A DNA stretch of 64,000 nucleotides from Sagittula marina (GCF_014196795.1 NZ_JACIEJ010000009.1:62001-126000), one strand, 5' to 3'; counted from the first letter of the stretch, positions 52,942-61,878 are shown. Numbers and translations are program-made. The notes: generated by a model not told the origin, from the letters alone.

Positions 52942-53942
52942 CTGACACGACCGTAGAAAGCGATGCCACGCCGCGCCGAGGCGCCCTTCGCCTGCAAACC
53001 ATTGGTCCGGTTCTGGCGTTGATCGCGCTGATCATCCTTGGTGCGTCGCTGAATTCCAATTTCCTTGGCTATGCCAACGTGACCAACGTGCTGGCGCGGT
53101 CTGCCTTTATCGGCATCATCGCCATCGGCATGACCTTCGTGATCACCGGCGGCGGGATCGACCTGTCCGTGGGGTCGATGGCGGCCTTTGTGGCAGGCGT
53201 CATGATCATGACGATGAACGCGCTTATTCCCGTGCTTGGGATTGGCGTGCCCCTGGTTGCGGCAGGTATGGCCGTGGCGCTCTTGACCGGGCTTGCCGCC
53301 GGGCTGCTGAACGGCGTCCTGATTGCCAAGGTGGGCATCGAGGCGTTCATCGTGACGCTTGGCGCGATGGGGGTGTACCGGTCGTTGACCACATGGCTGG
53401 CGGATGGCGGCACGCTGTCACTGAACTTTGACGCGCGCAGCTTTTATCGCCCGGTTTATTACGACGGCCTTCTGGGTGTGCCGTGGCCGATCATTGTCTT
53501 TGCCGTTGTCGCCATCGTCGGTGAGATCGCCATGCGCAAGACCGCCTACGGCCGCCATTGTGCGGCGCTGGGGGCGAATGAGCAGGTGGCGCGCTATTCC
53601 GCTGTCCGCGTCGATGCGGTGCGCATGTCGACCTACGTGTTGCTTGGTGGCCTCGTTGGCCTTGCCACAATCATGTACGTGCCGCGCCTTGGCTCCGCCT
53701 CCGGGTCCACCGGAACGCTGTGGGAGCTGGAGGCGATTGCCGCCGTCATCATCGGGGGCACCGTGCTGAAGGGGGGCTTTGGCCGCGTCTGGGGCACCGT
53801 GATCGGCGTGCTGATCCTGAGCCTGATCGACAACATTCTGAATCTCGCCTCGATTGTCTCACCCTATCTCAACGGCACGATCCAAGGCGTCATCGTTATC
53901 CTGGCCGTGGTTTTACAACGGCAAGGAAAATCTGCCGACTGA
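52938..53942 (+). CDS. Sugar ABC transporter permease (RbsC-like)
   Basis: A 334-residue permease with about nine membrane segments and the RbsC motifs GMTFVITGGGIDLSVGSMAAF and LEAIAAVIIGGTVLKGGFG. It works with the adjacent ATPase and binding protein. Confidence 0.92.
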   Translation: MTDTTVESDATPRRGALRLQTIGPVLALIALIILGASLNSNFLGYANVTNVLARSAFIGIIAIGMTFVITGGGIDLSVGSMAAFVAGVMIMTMNALIPVLGIGVPLVAAGMAVALLTGLAAGLLNGVLIAKVGIEAFIVTLGAMGVYRSLTTWLADGGTLSLNFDARSFYRPVYYDGLLGVPWPIIVFAVVAIVGEIAMRKTAYGRHCAALGANEQVARYSAVRVDAVRMSTYVLLGGLVGLATIMYVPRLGSASGSTGTLWELEAIAAVIIGGTVLKGGFGRVWGTVIGVLILSLIDNILNLASIVSPYLNGTIQGVIVILAVVLQRQGKSAD

Positions 53943-53965
53943 ACGGCACATAAGGGAGGAACCAC

Positions 53966-54919
53966 ATGAAACGCAGACATATCCTGAAGGGGGCGGCGCT
54001 GAGCCTCGCGCTTGCAGCAGGCCCCGCACTGGCCCAAGAGGACAGCTACACCATCGGCGTCGCCATCCCCTCGGCCACTCATGGCTTCATGGGCGGGCTG
54101 AATTATCACGCGCAGGCGTCGATCGCACGGTTGGAGGAGACCTACCCCCAGATCGAATTCGTTCTTACCACCGCCGGGGACGCCGGGAAAATGGTGAACG
54201 ATATCGAGGACATGGTCGCCACACGCGGCATTGATGCGCTCGTTGTCCTGCCCTTTGAGTCCGAGCCGCTGACCTCGCCGGTGCAGGCCGTGAAAGAGCA
54301 GGGCATCTGGGTGACGGTGGTTGATCGCGGCCTCGCCGTGGAAGGGATCGAGGACCTCTATGTCGCGGGCGACAACACGGGCTTTGGCCGCGTGGCCGGC
54401 GAATATTTCGCCGAAACCCTGGGCGAAGGCGACAACATCGTTGTGCTGCGCGGCATTCCGACAACGCTCGATAACGAACGTGTGGAGGCGTTCGAGGCTG
54501 CAATCGAAGGGTCCGGCATCAACGTGCTCGACATGCAGCATGGCAACTGGAACCGCGACGATGCGTTCAACGTGATGCAGGATTTCCTGTCGAAATATGA
54601 CGACATCGACGCTGTCTGGGCGGCAGATGATGACATGGCGATTGGCGTTCTGGAGGCCATTGCCCAGGCCGGGCGCGAAGACGACATGTGGGTTGTCGGC
54701 GGTGCAGGCATGAAGGAAATCATCGCGCGGATCATGGAAGGCGACCCGCAGATTCCGGTTAACGTGACGTATCCTCCGGCGCAGATTGCAACGGCGATCG
54801 AGCTGACGGCGCTTGGCCTTGTGTCGGCAACGCCGGTCTCGGGTCGGTTCATCATCGGCAGCCAGCGCATCACGCCCGAGAATGCGGAACAGTTCTACTT
54901 CCCCGACAGCCCGTTCTGA
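53966..54919 (+). CDS. Sugar ABC transporter substrate-binding protein (Tat-like signal)
   Basis: A 317-residue type 1 periplasmic binding protein. The N terminus MKRRHILKGAAL resembles a twin-arginine signal, unusual for ribose-type binding proteins, with cleavage after ALAQ or ALA. The body carries IGVAIPSATHGFMGGLNYHAQA, WAADDDMAIGVLEAIAQAGR and VNVTYPPAQIATAIELTALG. It recognises the substrate of the LacI-controlled operon. Confidence 0.9.
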   Translation: MKRRHILKGAALSLALAAGPALAQEDSYTIGVAIPSATHGFMGGLNYHAQASIARLEETYPQIEFVLTTAGDAGKMVNDIEDMVATRGIDALVVLPFESEPLTSPVQAVKEQGIWVTVVDRGLAVEGIEDLYVAGDNTGFGRVAGEYFAETLGEGDNIVVLRGIPTTLDNERVEAFEAAIEGSGINVLDMQHGNWNRDDAFNVMQDFLSKYDDIDAVWAADDDMAIGVLEAIAQAGREDDMWVVGGAGMKEIIARIMEGDPQIPVNVTYPPAQIATAIELTALGLVSATPVSGRFIIGSQRITPENAEQFYFPDSPF

Positions 54920-54934
54920 TCGGGATTGCGAAAC

Positions 54935-54967
54935 GGCGACAGGCGCACAGACTGCGCGCCTGTCGCC
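54935..54967. terminator. Perfect hairpin between convergent operons
   Basis: GGCGACAGGCGC (54935-54946) pairs perfectly with GCGCCTGTCGCC (54956-54967), 12 bp with a 9-nt loop. It lies 16 bp after the binding-protein stop and 23 bp before the tenA stop. There is no T tract, but the position suggests a shared 3' end for both operons. Confidence 0.6.
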
Positions 54968-54990
54968 AATACCGGCGGACAGTGCCTTTA

Positions 54991-55659
54991 TCAGGCCGGT
55001 GTGTCCCACGCTTCGCCGCGATAGGCACTTTCCCAGAACATCCACTCGTGCCACGACGCGCGTGTAAACGCGGCGGTCATCGCTTTGCGGGTCTCCTCAT
55101 CGGCCTGTGCGGCCAGTCGGTTCGTAAGGTCCAGCATGGCCGTCACGGCGTCCTCGAAATCGGGGCTGGCGTAGGTGTCGATCCAGGCGGAAAACGGATT
55201 GTCGGGCTTGGCGCGGGCGTGGATCATCACTCCGATCTTATGGTAGATCCAAAAGCACGGCAGCAGGGACACGACCGCCACCGGAAACGGCTCGACGGCG
55301 GCCGACCGGATCAGAAAGCTGACGTAGTGGTCGCAGGCGCGCGATGGCGGCGTGGCGGCAAAGTCCTCGGCGGAGACATCGAACCGGTCCATGTAGTCCG
55401 CGTGCAGCAGACGTTCCACGACGATGGCCCCTTTGGCTGACCCTGCCAGTTGCGCAACGGCGTCGGCATCCGGCGCGCGGGCGGCGGACAGGGCCAAAGC
55501 GCGGGCAAACCCCTCCAGGTAATGCGCATCCTGAATGATATAGCGGCGGAAAGTCTCCGGTGGCAAAGTTCCGTCCGCCAATTCGGTGTTGAACGGCATT
55601 GTGGCAATGACGTTCTGAAGATCTGAGGTGTCCGTCCAAAGCGTGTCGGTGAATGTCAT
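54991..55659 (-). CDS. tenA: Thiaminase II / aminopyrimidine aminohydrolase TenA
   Basis: A 222-residue TenA of the cysteine-containing subgroup (catalytic cysteine in VVSLLPCFWIYHKIG, conserved glutamate in MFWESAYRGEAW). It salvages degraded thiamine by hydrolysing aminopyrimidines to HMP. Its start overlaps the thiD stop by 4 bp; it is last in the thiM-thiE-thiD-tenA operon. Confidence 0.92.
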   Translation of the reverse strand: MTFTDTLWTDTSDLQNVIATMPFNTELADGTLPPETFRRYIIQDAHYLEGFARALALSAARAPDADAVAQLAGSAKGAIVVERLLHADYMDRFDVSAEDFAATPPSRACDHYVSFLIRSAAVEPFPVAVVSLLPCFWIYHKIGVMIHARAKPDNPFSAWIDTYASPDFEDAVTAMLDLTNRLAAQADEETRKAMTAAFTRASWHEWMFWESAYRGEAWDTPA

Positions 55660-56462
55660 GCTATCCCTCCATCGAGGCTGTAGAAGTGGTGAACCGGGCC
55701 GTGACCGCGGCCCACCGTCAGGTGATCGGCGGCGGCAATAGCGGCGGAGATGTAGCTCTTGGCGCGCTGTGTCGCCTCTGCCAGCGCGTGGCCCGCGCCC
55801 AGGTGCGCCGCCAGCGCAGAGGACAAGGTGCAGCCTGTCCCATGGGTGTTCCGGGTCGCCGCGCGTGGTGCGGCGAGGCGCTGGCTGCCCTTGGCCGTGA
55901 CCAGTACGTCGGTGGCGTCACTGTCGGAGAGGTGGCCGCCCTTCACCAGGACCGCAGTGCATCCGAACTCTCGCAGACGCTGACCATGTGCGGCCATTTC
56001 CTCCAACGTCTTTGCCGGCGTGGTGCCCAACAAATCCGCCGCTTCCGGCAGATTGGGGGTCAGGACCGTTGCACGTGGAAGCAGCAGATCACGCAAGGCA
56101 TTGACGGCTTCGGCAGCCAGCAACCGATCGCCACCCTTGGCGACCATCACCGGATCAAGGACCACGGGAACGTCGAGGCCGTCCAATGCCTCGGCCACCA
56201 CGGCCACGGTGGCGGCGTCGCCAAGCATGCCGATCTTCACCGCATCAATGCGAATGTCGTCGCGGAGGGCGGCGATCTGGGCGCGGATCATCGCGGGCGG
56301 TATCATGTCGACTGCCTGAACGCCGCGCGTGTTCTGCGCGGTCAGCCCCGTAATGACCGCCATGGCATAGCCGCCGTTGGCCGATATGGCCTTGATGTCG
56401 GCCTGGACACCAGCGCCGCCAGAGGGGTCGGACCCCGCGATGGATAGTATATTGGGGATCAT
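55656..56462 (-). CDS. thiD: Hydroxymethylpyrimidine/phosphomethylpyrimidine kinase ThiD
   Basis: A 268-residue ribokinase-fold enzyme with SIAGSDPSGGAGVQADIKAI at the N terminus, VLDPVMVAKGG in the middle and the anion hole NTHGTGCTLSSALAAHLG. It phosphorylates HMP twice, giving HMP-PP for thiamine phosphate synthesis. It overlaps thiE and tenA by 4 bp each. Confidence 0.95.
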   Translation of the reverse strand: MIPNILSIAGSDPSGGAGVQADIKAISANGGYAMAVITGLTAQNTRGVQAVDMIPPAMIRAQIAALRDDIRIDAVKIGMLGDAATVAVVAEALDGLDVPVVLDPVMVAKGGDRLLAAEAVNALRDLLLPRATVLTPNLPEAADLLGTTPAKTLEEMAAHGQRLREFGCTAVLVKGGHLSDSDATDVLVTAKGSQRLAAPRAATRNTHGTGCTLSSALAAHLGAGHALAEATQRAKSYISAAIAAADHLTVGRGHGPVHHFYSLDGGIA

Positions 56463-57073
56463 GGTTCGTTCCAGTTTTGCACAAAGGTTTGCGCGGCAGC
56501 CTCAGGGTTCGTGGCCCGGGAGATGGCAGAGACCACGGCCATCCCGGCGCAGCCCGCACGGCGCACCTGTGCCGCATCGTCTGGCCCCAGTCCGCCGATG
56601 GCCATGCAGGGCAGGGCCGTGCGGGACACGATGTCTGCCAACCCTGTCCACCCCAGCGGTGGCGCGTGATCCGGTTTGGACGCCGTGGCCCGGACCGGCC
56701 CGACACCCAGGTAATCGACGCACCCCGGCGGCACGGCGGCTGCCTGCTCGGCGCTTTCTATCGACAGACCAAGAATGGCCTGTGGCCCGATGCGGGCGCG
56801 GGCGGCACGTGGATCGCCATCGGACTGGCCAATGTGCAGACCCGCTGCGCCAATGGCGCGCGCGATCTCTGTCCGGTCGTTGACGATCAGTTTCGCGCCA
56901 AGCGGTGACAGCCGGTCCATCATCTCGCGCGCCATATCGGCAAACGCCGCATCGGCAAGGGTCTTGTGCCGCAACTGCACCCAAAGCGCACCGCCGCGCG
57001 CCGCGCGCTCGGCCTGCTCCAGCATGGACCAGGGCGCCTCGGCATCAGTGACAAAGCAGAGGGGCGGGATCAT
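56459..57073 (-). CDS. thiE: Thiamine-phosphate synthase ThiE
   Basis: A 204-residue TIM-barrel enzyme that joins HMP-PP and HET-P. Family motifs are VQLRHKTLAD, LIVNDRTEIA, GLHIGQSDGDP, VDYLGVGPVRATASKPDHAPP and AIGGLGPDDA. It overlaps both neighbours by 4 bp. Confidence 0.95.
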   Translation of the reverse strand: MIPPLCFVTDAEAPWSMLEQAERAARGGALWVQLRHKTLADAAFADMAREMMDRLSPLGAKLIVNDRTEIARAIGAAGLHIGQSDGDPRAARARIGPQAILGLSIESAEQAAAVPPGCVDYLGVGPVRATASKPDHAPPLGWTGLADIVSRTALPCMAIGGLGPDDAAQVRRAGCAGMAVVSAISRATNPEAAAQTFVQNWNEP

Positions 57074-57858
57074 GTCGTGCTGATCCGTGCGCCCTCATCC
57101 AGATCCGGCCCTGTCATGGCGTAGAGCGCATCCAGAAAGGCAGGCTGGAAACTGCCGGGTCCCTGTGTGGTCTTTGCGGCGACTTCTCCGGCGAGACCGT
57201 AGTAGGCCAGCGCCGCGACCGTGCTGTCAAAAATCGGCCCGGAGGTGATGAAGGCGCCCACCACGCCTGTCAGCGCACAGCCCAATGCGGTGACGCGTGT
57301 CATGATCGGGTCGCCATTGGCCACTCTGGCGGTGCGGGTCCCGTCCGTGACAAAGTCGATGGCCCCGGTGACCGCCACAACGCCGCCGGTCTGTGTCGCA
57401 AGGGCGTGCGCGGCCTGCTCGGCAGCCTCGACCCCATCAGCGGCATCCGCGCCCCGTCCGCGCGTGTCAGCGCCCGCCAGCGCGAGGATCTCTGAGGCAT
57501 TGCCACGGATCACTGTCGGCTTCAGCGCGAGCAGCCGCTGGCCAAGCGCACGGCGCATGCCCGTCGCGCCGACGGCCACCGGGTCGAGCACCCAGGGCGT
57601 GCCATGATCCTGCGCCGCGCGCGCCGCCAGGACCATGCACTCCGCCCATTCCGCATCGAGCGTCCCGATGTTCACGGTCAAGCCCTGCGCAAGGCCCGCG
57701 AACTCACTGGCTTCTTCTTTGGCATGGACCATGGCGGGCGATGCGCCCCCCGCCAACATGACATTGGCCGCGATATTCATGGCGACATAATTGGTGATGT
57801 TCTGGATCAGCGGCGCCGTGGTGCGCATCGCCAAAAGGGAACGGGAGGGATCGGTCAT
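57070..57858 (-). CDS. thiM: Hydroxyethylthiazole kinase ThiM
   Basis: A 262-residue kinase that phosphorylates the thiazole moiety HET. Motifs include PLIQNITNYVAMNIAANVMLA, WVLDPVAVGAT, IRGNASEILALAG and GCALTGVVGAFI. It is first in the operon, directly behind the TPP riboswitch. The operon covers salvage only; thiC and thiG are absent from the window. Confidence 0.95.
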   Translation of the reverse strand: MTDPSRSLLAMRTTAPLIQNITNYVAMNIAANVMLAGGASPAMVHAKEEASEFAGLAQGLTVNIGTLDAEWAECMVLAARAAQDHGTPWVLDPVAVGATGMRRALGQRLLALKPTVIRGNASEILALAGADTRGRGADAADGVEAAEQAAHALATQTGGVVAVTGAIDFVTDGTRTARVANGDPIMTRVTALGCALTGVVGAFITSGPIFDSTVAALAYYGLAGEVAAKTTQGPGSFQPAFLDALYAMTGPDLDEGARISTT

Positions 57859-57859
57859 C

Positions 57860-57887
57860 GCATCTCTTTCCTATTGGGCGGAGATGC
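57860..57887 (-). promoter_or_regulatory. Hairpin sequestering the thiM ribosome-binding site
   Basis: On the minus strand GCATCTC (57887-57881) can pair with GAGATGC (57866-57860), leaving AGGAAAG, the only Shine-Dalgarno-like sequence before thiM, in the loop. It immediately precedes the start codon, so it is the likely expression platform of the riboswitch, acting on translation. Confidence 0.55.
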
Positions 57888-57913
57888 AGAGAGGACCGCA
57901 CAAGGCGACCGTC

Positions 57914-57997
57914 ATACAACTTCCTCCGCCGGTATGAGCCGGTTCAGGTTCAAAGGGTGCTTCTCAACCCGGCGGATGCCGGATGCCCCTGTTGTGC
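57914..57997 (-). promoter_or_regulatory. TPP riboswitch (THI element)
   Basis: The minus strand reads ACAAC (P1, 57995-57991), a CCGGCATCCGCCGG hairpin, GGGTTGAGAAGCACCC, TTTGAACCTGAACCGG, then CATACCGGCGGAGGAAG and GTTGT (57920-57916) closing P1. The (C/U)UGAGA and ACCUGA...GCGGAGG cores are diagnostic of the TPP aptamer. It controls thiM-thiE-thiD-tenA. Confidence 0.93.
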
Positions 57998-58601
57998 GCT
58001 TTGGATTGCACATGTCTTTTGGAATGTCGATAGGTACGTCTCGCAGGGACCACCGGGGCGCGGGCTGTTGGCTGACCTTCGGTCGTTTTACCGCGATCGT
58101 CGTGCGCAGTTTTTTCGAGGGTAAGCGCGGGCAGGGGCGTCCCTCGCAATCGTCAACGGGGCGGAGGGCCGTCTTGCGGTCGAGCGCGGAATGCAGTGTC
58201 ACGTTTCGGGCTGTCGGTCGGTGCGTCCCGGCATCAAAGATGCTGAAACCCTCGACGGAACGGACCATCGGGCACGAGGGGAAGGCATTGAACAAACGTC
58301 GCTCTTTGTGCTTTTCGAGCGCTGCACGATCATGGTTGCATCGGCATTGAAAGACGCGGGGCTGTCCCCGCCGGGGGGGCTTCGGCCTGTTCATGCGGGT
58401 GGTTGAGTTCGGACCTTGGGGGCATCATGATGAACGGGGCCAATGGGGCGGCTTTGACCCCGCGGCCTCCACACATTGAGGCTTGTCGAGCCGGTGCAAA
58501 AGCCCGACATGCTGGCGGGCACACCATGGGCCCCGACGACCATCGGCGGGGGCAATCTGCCTTGCGTCCGACCCGAGCAAGCATACCTGGAGGGAATGCC
58601 A
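57998..58601. other. Gap without a recognisable gene
   Basis: About 600 bp between the riboswitch and the MFS gene. It must hold the thi promoter (minus strand) and the MFS promoter (plus strand). Open frames exist on both strands but have no recognisable motif or ribosome site, so I do not call a gene. I cannot tell whether it contains a decayed gene. Confidence 0.4.
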
Positions 58602-59831
58602 ATGATTGACGCTTCGGTGATGCCGCACGCCACGGGGCGCTGGCGGATGCTGGCGATCATTTGCGTCGGCGTTGTCGGTGTGCTTGCGACCTGGTTCTCG
58701 GCGACGGCCATCGTGCCCGAGCTGATCCGTGTCTGGCAGCTTTCTCCGGGGCAGGCGGCGTGGCTGACGAATGCCGTGCAATTGGGGTTTGTCGTGGGCG
58801 CCGTGGGCGCGTCTCTCGTCAACCTGCCAGACATCCTGCCCATGCACCGCCTGATGACCGGCGCGGCGCTTCTGGCGGCGTCGTCGAATGCTGCGCTGCT
58901 TGTGGTCGGCCCGGACACCGCGGTGATTGCCCGATTCGTGACGGGCGTTGCGCTGGCCGGGGTCTATCCGCCGGCGCTCAAGCTCATGGCGACCTGGTTC
59001 GTAAAGGGCAGGGGCCTCGCGCTCGGGTTTCTGATCGGGGCGCTGACCTTTGGCTCCTCCATGCCCCATCTTGTGCGTGCAGTGGCCGATGGCGTCGATT
59101 GGCATTCGGTGGTCTGGGCCACTTCGGCCTCTGCCCTAGGTGGCGCGTTGATATTTGGCCTCTTTGTACGTGAGGGACCAAATCCATTTGGCAGAGCCAC
59201 CTTCAACCCGCGCCAGTCCCTTACCGTCTTTACCGATCGGCCACTTCTGCTCGCCAACATCGGCTACTTTGGCCATATGTGGGAGCTTTACGCCATGTGG
59301 GCCTGGTTCCTCGCCTTTGCCGCCGCGGCCCAAGCGGGGGTGCACCCGTTCCCCTTCGGCTCTCCTTCGATGCTGAGCTTCGTTGTGGTCGCATCCGGGG
59401 TGATCGGGTGCCTTGCCGGAGGCTGGCTTTCGGATCGGATCGGGCGCTGCCTGACCTGCGCGGGCATGATGATCGTGTCGGGTGCCTGCGCGATGCTGAT
59501 CGGTGTCTTCTTCGACGGGCCGCCACTTCTGCTTGTGCTGCTGGCGCTCCTGTGGGGCGTGACAGTCATCGGCGACAGTGCACAGTTCTCGGCAGCCGTG
59601 ACAGAGCTCGCCGACAGTGCCTTCGTTGGTACAGCGCTCGCACTCCAGATGGGGATCGGCTTTGGCCTGACGGTCGTTTCGATCTGGGCGCTGCCCATCT
59701 TTGCACAGTGGATCGGCGGATGGCAGTGGGCCTTTTTGTTCCTGGTGCCGGGACCGGTCATTGGCACGTGGGCAATGCTTACTCTTCGTGGCCGCCCCGA
59801 GGCACAGAAACTCGCAGGAGGGGCGCGCTAG
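58602..59831 (+). CDS. MFS transporter (CynX/NimT-like)
   Basis: A 409-residue membrane protein with twelve hydrophobic segments (ICVGVVGVLATWFSATAIVPEL first, LRGRPEAQKLAGG last). The loop between helices 2 and 3 is reduced compared with the MFS consensus. The start at 58602 follows GGAGGG at the best spacing; another ATG at 58596 is too close. Its substrate is unknown. Proximity to thiamine genes is not evidence of thiamine transport, since it lies outside the riboswitch operon. Confidence 0.8.
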   Translation: MIDASVMPHATGRWRMLAIICVGVVGVLATWFSATAIVPELIRVWQLSPGQAAWLTNAVQLGFVVGAVGASLVNLPDILPMHRLMTGAALLAASSNAALLVVGPDTAVIARFVTGVALAGVYPPALKLMATWFVKGRGLALGFLIGALTFGSSMPHLVRAVADGVDWHSVVWATSASALGGALIFGLFVREGPNPFGRATFNPRQSLTVFTDRPLLLANIGYFGHMWELYAMWAWFLAFAAAAQAGVHPFPFGSPSMLSFVVVASGVIGCLAGGWLSDRIGRCLTCAGMMIVSGACAMLIGVFFDGPPLLLVLLALLWGVTVIGDSAQFSAAVTELADSAFVGTALALQMGIGFGLTVVSIWALPIFAQWIGGWQWAFLFLVPGPVIGTWAMLTLRGRPEAQKLAGGAR

Positions 59832-60350
59832 GCAGGACTTTCGTGCGCGGGCTGAACGGGCGGCAGAAAGTGTCTGGCTCAGGCTACGACGTCGGCAAAG
59901 GGCAAGGTTTTGTCGCGCTCCCAACCGCTTGGCGTCGAAAATCGTCACCGCGTCTGGGTGCCTTTGCCGGTCCTTTGTTTGGCGTGCGTTGCTGTTGGAA
60001 AACCAAAACAAAGGTGAAGCAGGTCCACCTCAATCCGGCACATTGCGATGCGGCCGGGTGGGATGGTGACGCTTTCGTTGATACATGTACTCATTGATAA
60101 ATGGGTTCAGATTTGAGCGGGCGTCTTGCCAAGCTGGGTGCGCGTTGACTTCTGGCGAGCGGGGTTGGCGCGTGTTGCGGAACGAAGGCAGAGCAATGCG
60201 CCTCCCCTACGCTGACGCTGCCACAACAAGGCGGGTTCATAAACGCAACGAAGCACATTTGCCGGTTCCAAGGCTGTCAAAGATCTTGACGATCTGAGGC
60301 GTTTTTCCTCTCGCACCCCGCGACAGGCTTTGCTATCTAACGCCGAATGT
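59832..60350. other. Gap upstream of the tRNA gene
   Basis: About 520 bp with no credible gene. TATCTA at 60334-60339 lies at the right distance to be the -10 box of the tRNA promoter, though I see no good -35. Confidence 0.4.
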
Positions 60351-60434
60351 GCGGGTGTGGCGGAATTGGTAGACGCACCAGATTTAGGTTCTGGCGCCTT
60401 TGGCGTGGGGGTTCGAGTCCCTTCACCCGCACCA
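60351..60434 (+). tRNA. tRNA-Leu (anticodon TAG)
   Basis: A complete cloverleaf. The acceptor GCGGGTG pairs with CACCCGC, and the anticodon stem CCAGA/TCTGG encloses loop TTTAGGT with anticodon TAG at 60385-60387. The long variable arm typical of leucine tRNA is CGCCTTTGGCG, the T loop is GTTCGAGTC, and CCA is encoded at 60432-60434. Its 3' end is a plausible phage or island attachment site, since an integrase remnant begins 73 bp downstream. Confidence 0.95.
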
Positions 60435-60507
60435 TCTTGATTTCAAAGGAAAAGTTGCTGAAGTGGAAACGTTGCGCTCAGATCGAGCGCCCGAGTTTGG
60501 CACTTTG

Positions 60508-61260
60508 TTACCGCTTTCCGGTTTCGTTTCTGCTCTGTTCGCGTGCCGTCTGCGCCCTTCTGGAAGCGGCTGTCTGGTTAGCCTGGGCGGTATATTTCTG
60601 AACCATCGAGAGCGTCTTGTGGCCGGTCACGGCCTGAATGTCGCGCATATCGACGCTGGCGTCAGCCAGCTGTGTTGCGGCGGTGTACCGCCATCCGTGC
60701 GGCACGAGACGGTTTGTCCCGGACAGTACGCCGATGGCTTCCCGGATAGCCTCAACCTTCTTCTGCACCTTACGTTTGCCCATATGCTGCGTGGGGTTCT
60801 TCGCGAGAATATGGGTCCCGCTCCGAGGAACGGTTTCCAAGAAGCGCTGCAGGCGCGTGGGGCAGTATACCTGAATCTTGGCTGAGGTCTTCTCCTGAAC
60901 GACTTTCATATACTCGCCATCAAAGTCATCCCATTTCATCGAGATGCAGTCTCCAAGCCGCTGGCCCGTGCCGATCGCCAGCTCATAAACAATGCGCTCC
61001 ACGCTGGCTTCCTCGCACTCTGCCTCAAACGCTTTCAGCTTGTCCTCGGGCCATGGCTCATATTCGCCGCCCGTCAGTTTCTCGACGTCCACGACCGGGT
61101 TGCGGTCGATCCATTCGAGGTCAATGGCGTGGCGCATGAGAATCGAGAGGACGGCCACGCGTTCATTGGCCTTCGACCGGGTGACGGCCAGAAAGGGGGC
61201 GTCTGGACATGTGTGCCCTTCCTTTCCGGCGGCTGTCCTGCGTGAAGTCGTCTTGGCAGT
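60508..61260 (-). pseudogene. Tyrosine recombinase (integrase) lacking its N-terminal domain
   Basis: The recognisable protein starts at about 61158 (GTG) and is 216 residues long. The frame is open only back to a TAA at 61261-61263. The catalytic domain is complete: R67 in GTGQRLGD, K90, H154 and R157 in HGWRYTAA, H180 in GHKTLSMVQ and nucleophile Y189. The N-terminal arm-binding and core-binding domains (about 120-150 residues) are missing, so it is probably an inactive remnant. It points towards tRNA-Leu, as island integrases usually do. A small active recombinase is a less likely alternative. Confidence 0.75.
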
Positions 61261-61263
61261 TTA

Positions 61264-61589
61264 GTGGGGATTAGGGCCTGCGGGGATGAGGTAGTCCCCG
61301 AACACGCTTGAAAAAGGTGGATAACGGCCCGGATTTGCGGAGAATTTCTGTTTTGGAGGGGATGTCCTCTGATAGGACGTCGCGCATGGCGGGCAGCGAA
61401 CGCTTGGCAAAATTTTCTTGGAGAGAGTATTCCGGGAATACGCGAACCCGAGCTGCGCTTTGAGCGTGTGGATGCTCAAGACGCGGCGAGCCGGTATAGA
61501 CTTGTCGTGTGTGTCGGTAGAAGGGGCGACAGGTCGGAGGGCGTATAACCAAGCCGCTGCGCAAGGGTCCGGGCGGTCATTTTGCGCCG
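61264..61589. other. Gap between integrase and transposase remnants
   Basis: About 325 bp without a convincing gene. Short frames occur on the minus strand, one with a helix-turn-helix-like run (ARTLAQRLGYTPSDLSPLL near 61480-61580), but no start signal or family match supports a gene. It is probably debris of the mobile element. Confidence 0.35.
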
Positions 61590-61878
61590 ATGCACCAGGT
61601 CGTTCGAGACAATCAACACTGCCCGAACAGCGACGCTCGAAAGATTACCCGCGAAGAGCACCAAGATGCGCGGGACTTCCGGCAGACCGAGCAAGACGCG
61701 GTCTCATCCAGCCTCCGAAAGAAGGTCGAGATGCTGTTCGCCCACCTCGAGCGCATTCTCGGCCTCGGTAGGCTCCGATTACGCGGCCCATCCATGCGGC
61801 ACGAACGAGAAATTCCTCCTCGCGGCCACCGCCCAGAACCTCCGGAAACTGGCAAAGATCTTTCCCGCACCGCAGTAA
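61590..61878 (+). pseudogene. Frameshifted C-terminal remnant of an IS transposase
   Basis: In the frame starting at 61590, SSLRKKVEMLFAHLERILGL and then GRLRLRGP match the C-terminal end of DDE transposases of the IS1182-like type. Near 61785 the match jumps frame and continues as CGTNEKFLLAATAQNLRKLAKIF, ending at TAA 61876-61878. The N-terminal two thirds are absent. It marks an old insertion beside the integrase remnant. Confidence 0.72.

Noticed and set aside
57998-58601. Small genes in the gap after the riboswitch
   Set aside because: Frames on both strands lack ribosome sites and recognisable motifs.
58602-59831. MFS gene as a thiamine transporter
   Set aside because: It is divergent from the thi operon and has no riboswitch of its own, so proximity is the only argument.
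60276-60295. Inverted repeat GTCAAAGATCTTGAC as a terminator or operator
   Set aside because: Short, imperfect and without T tract at the right distance; likely chance.
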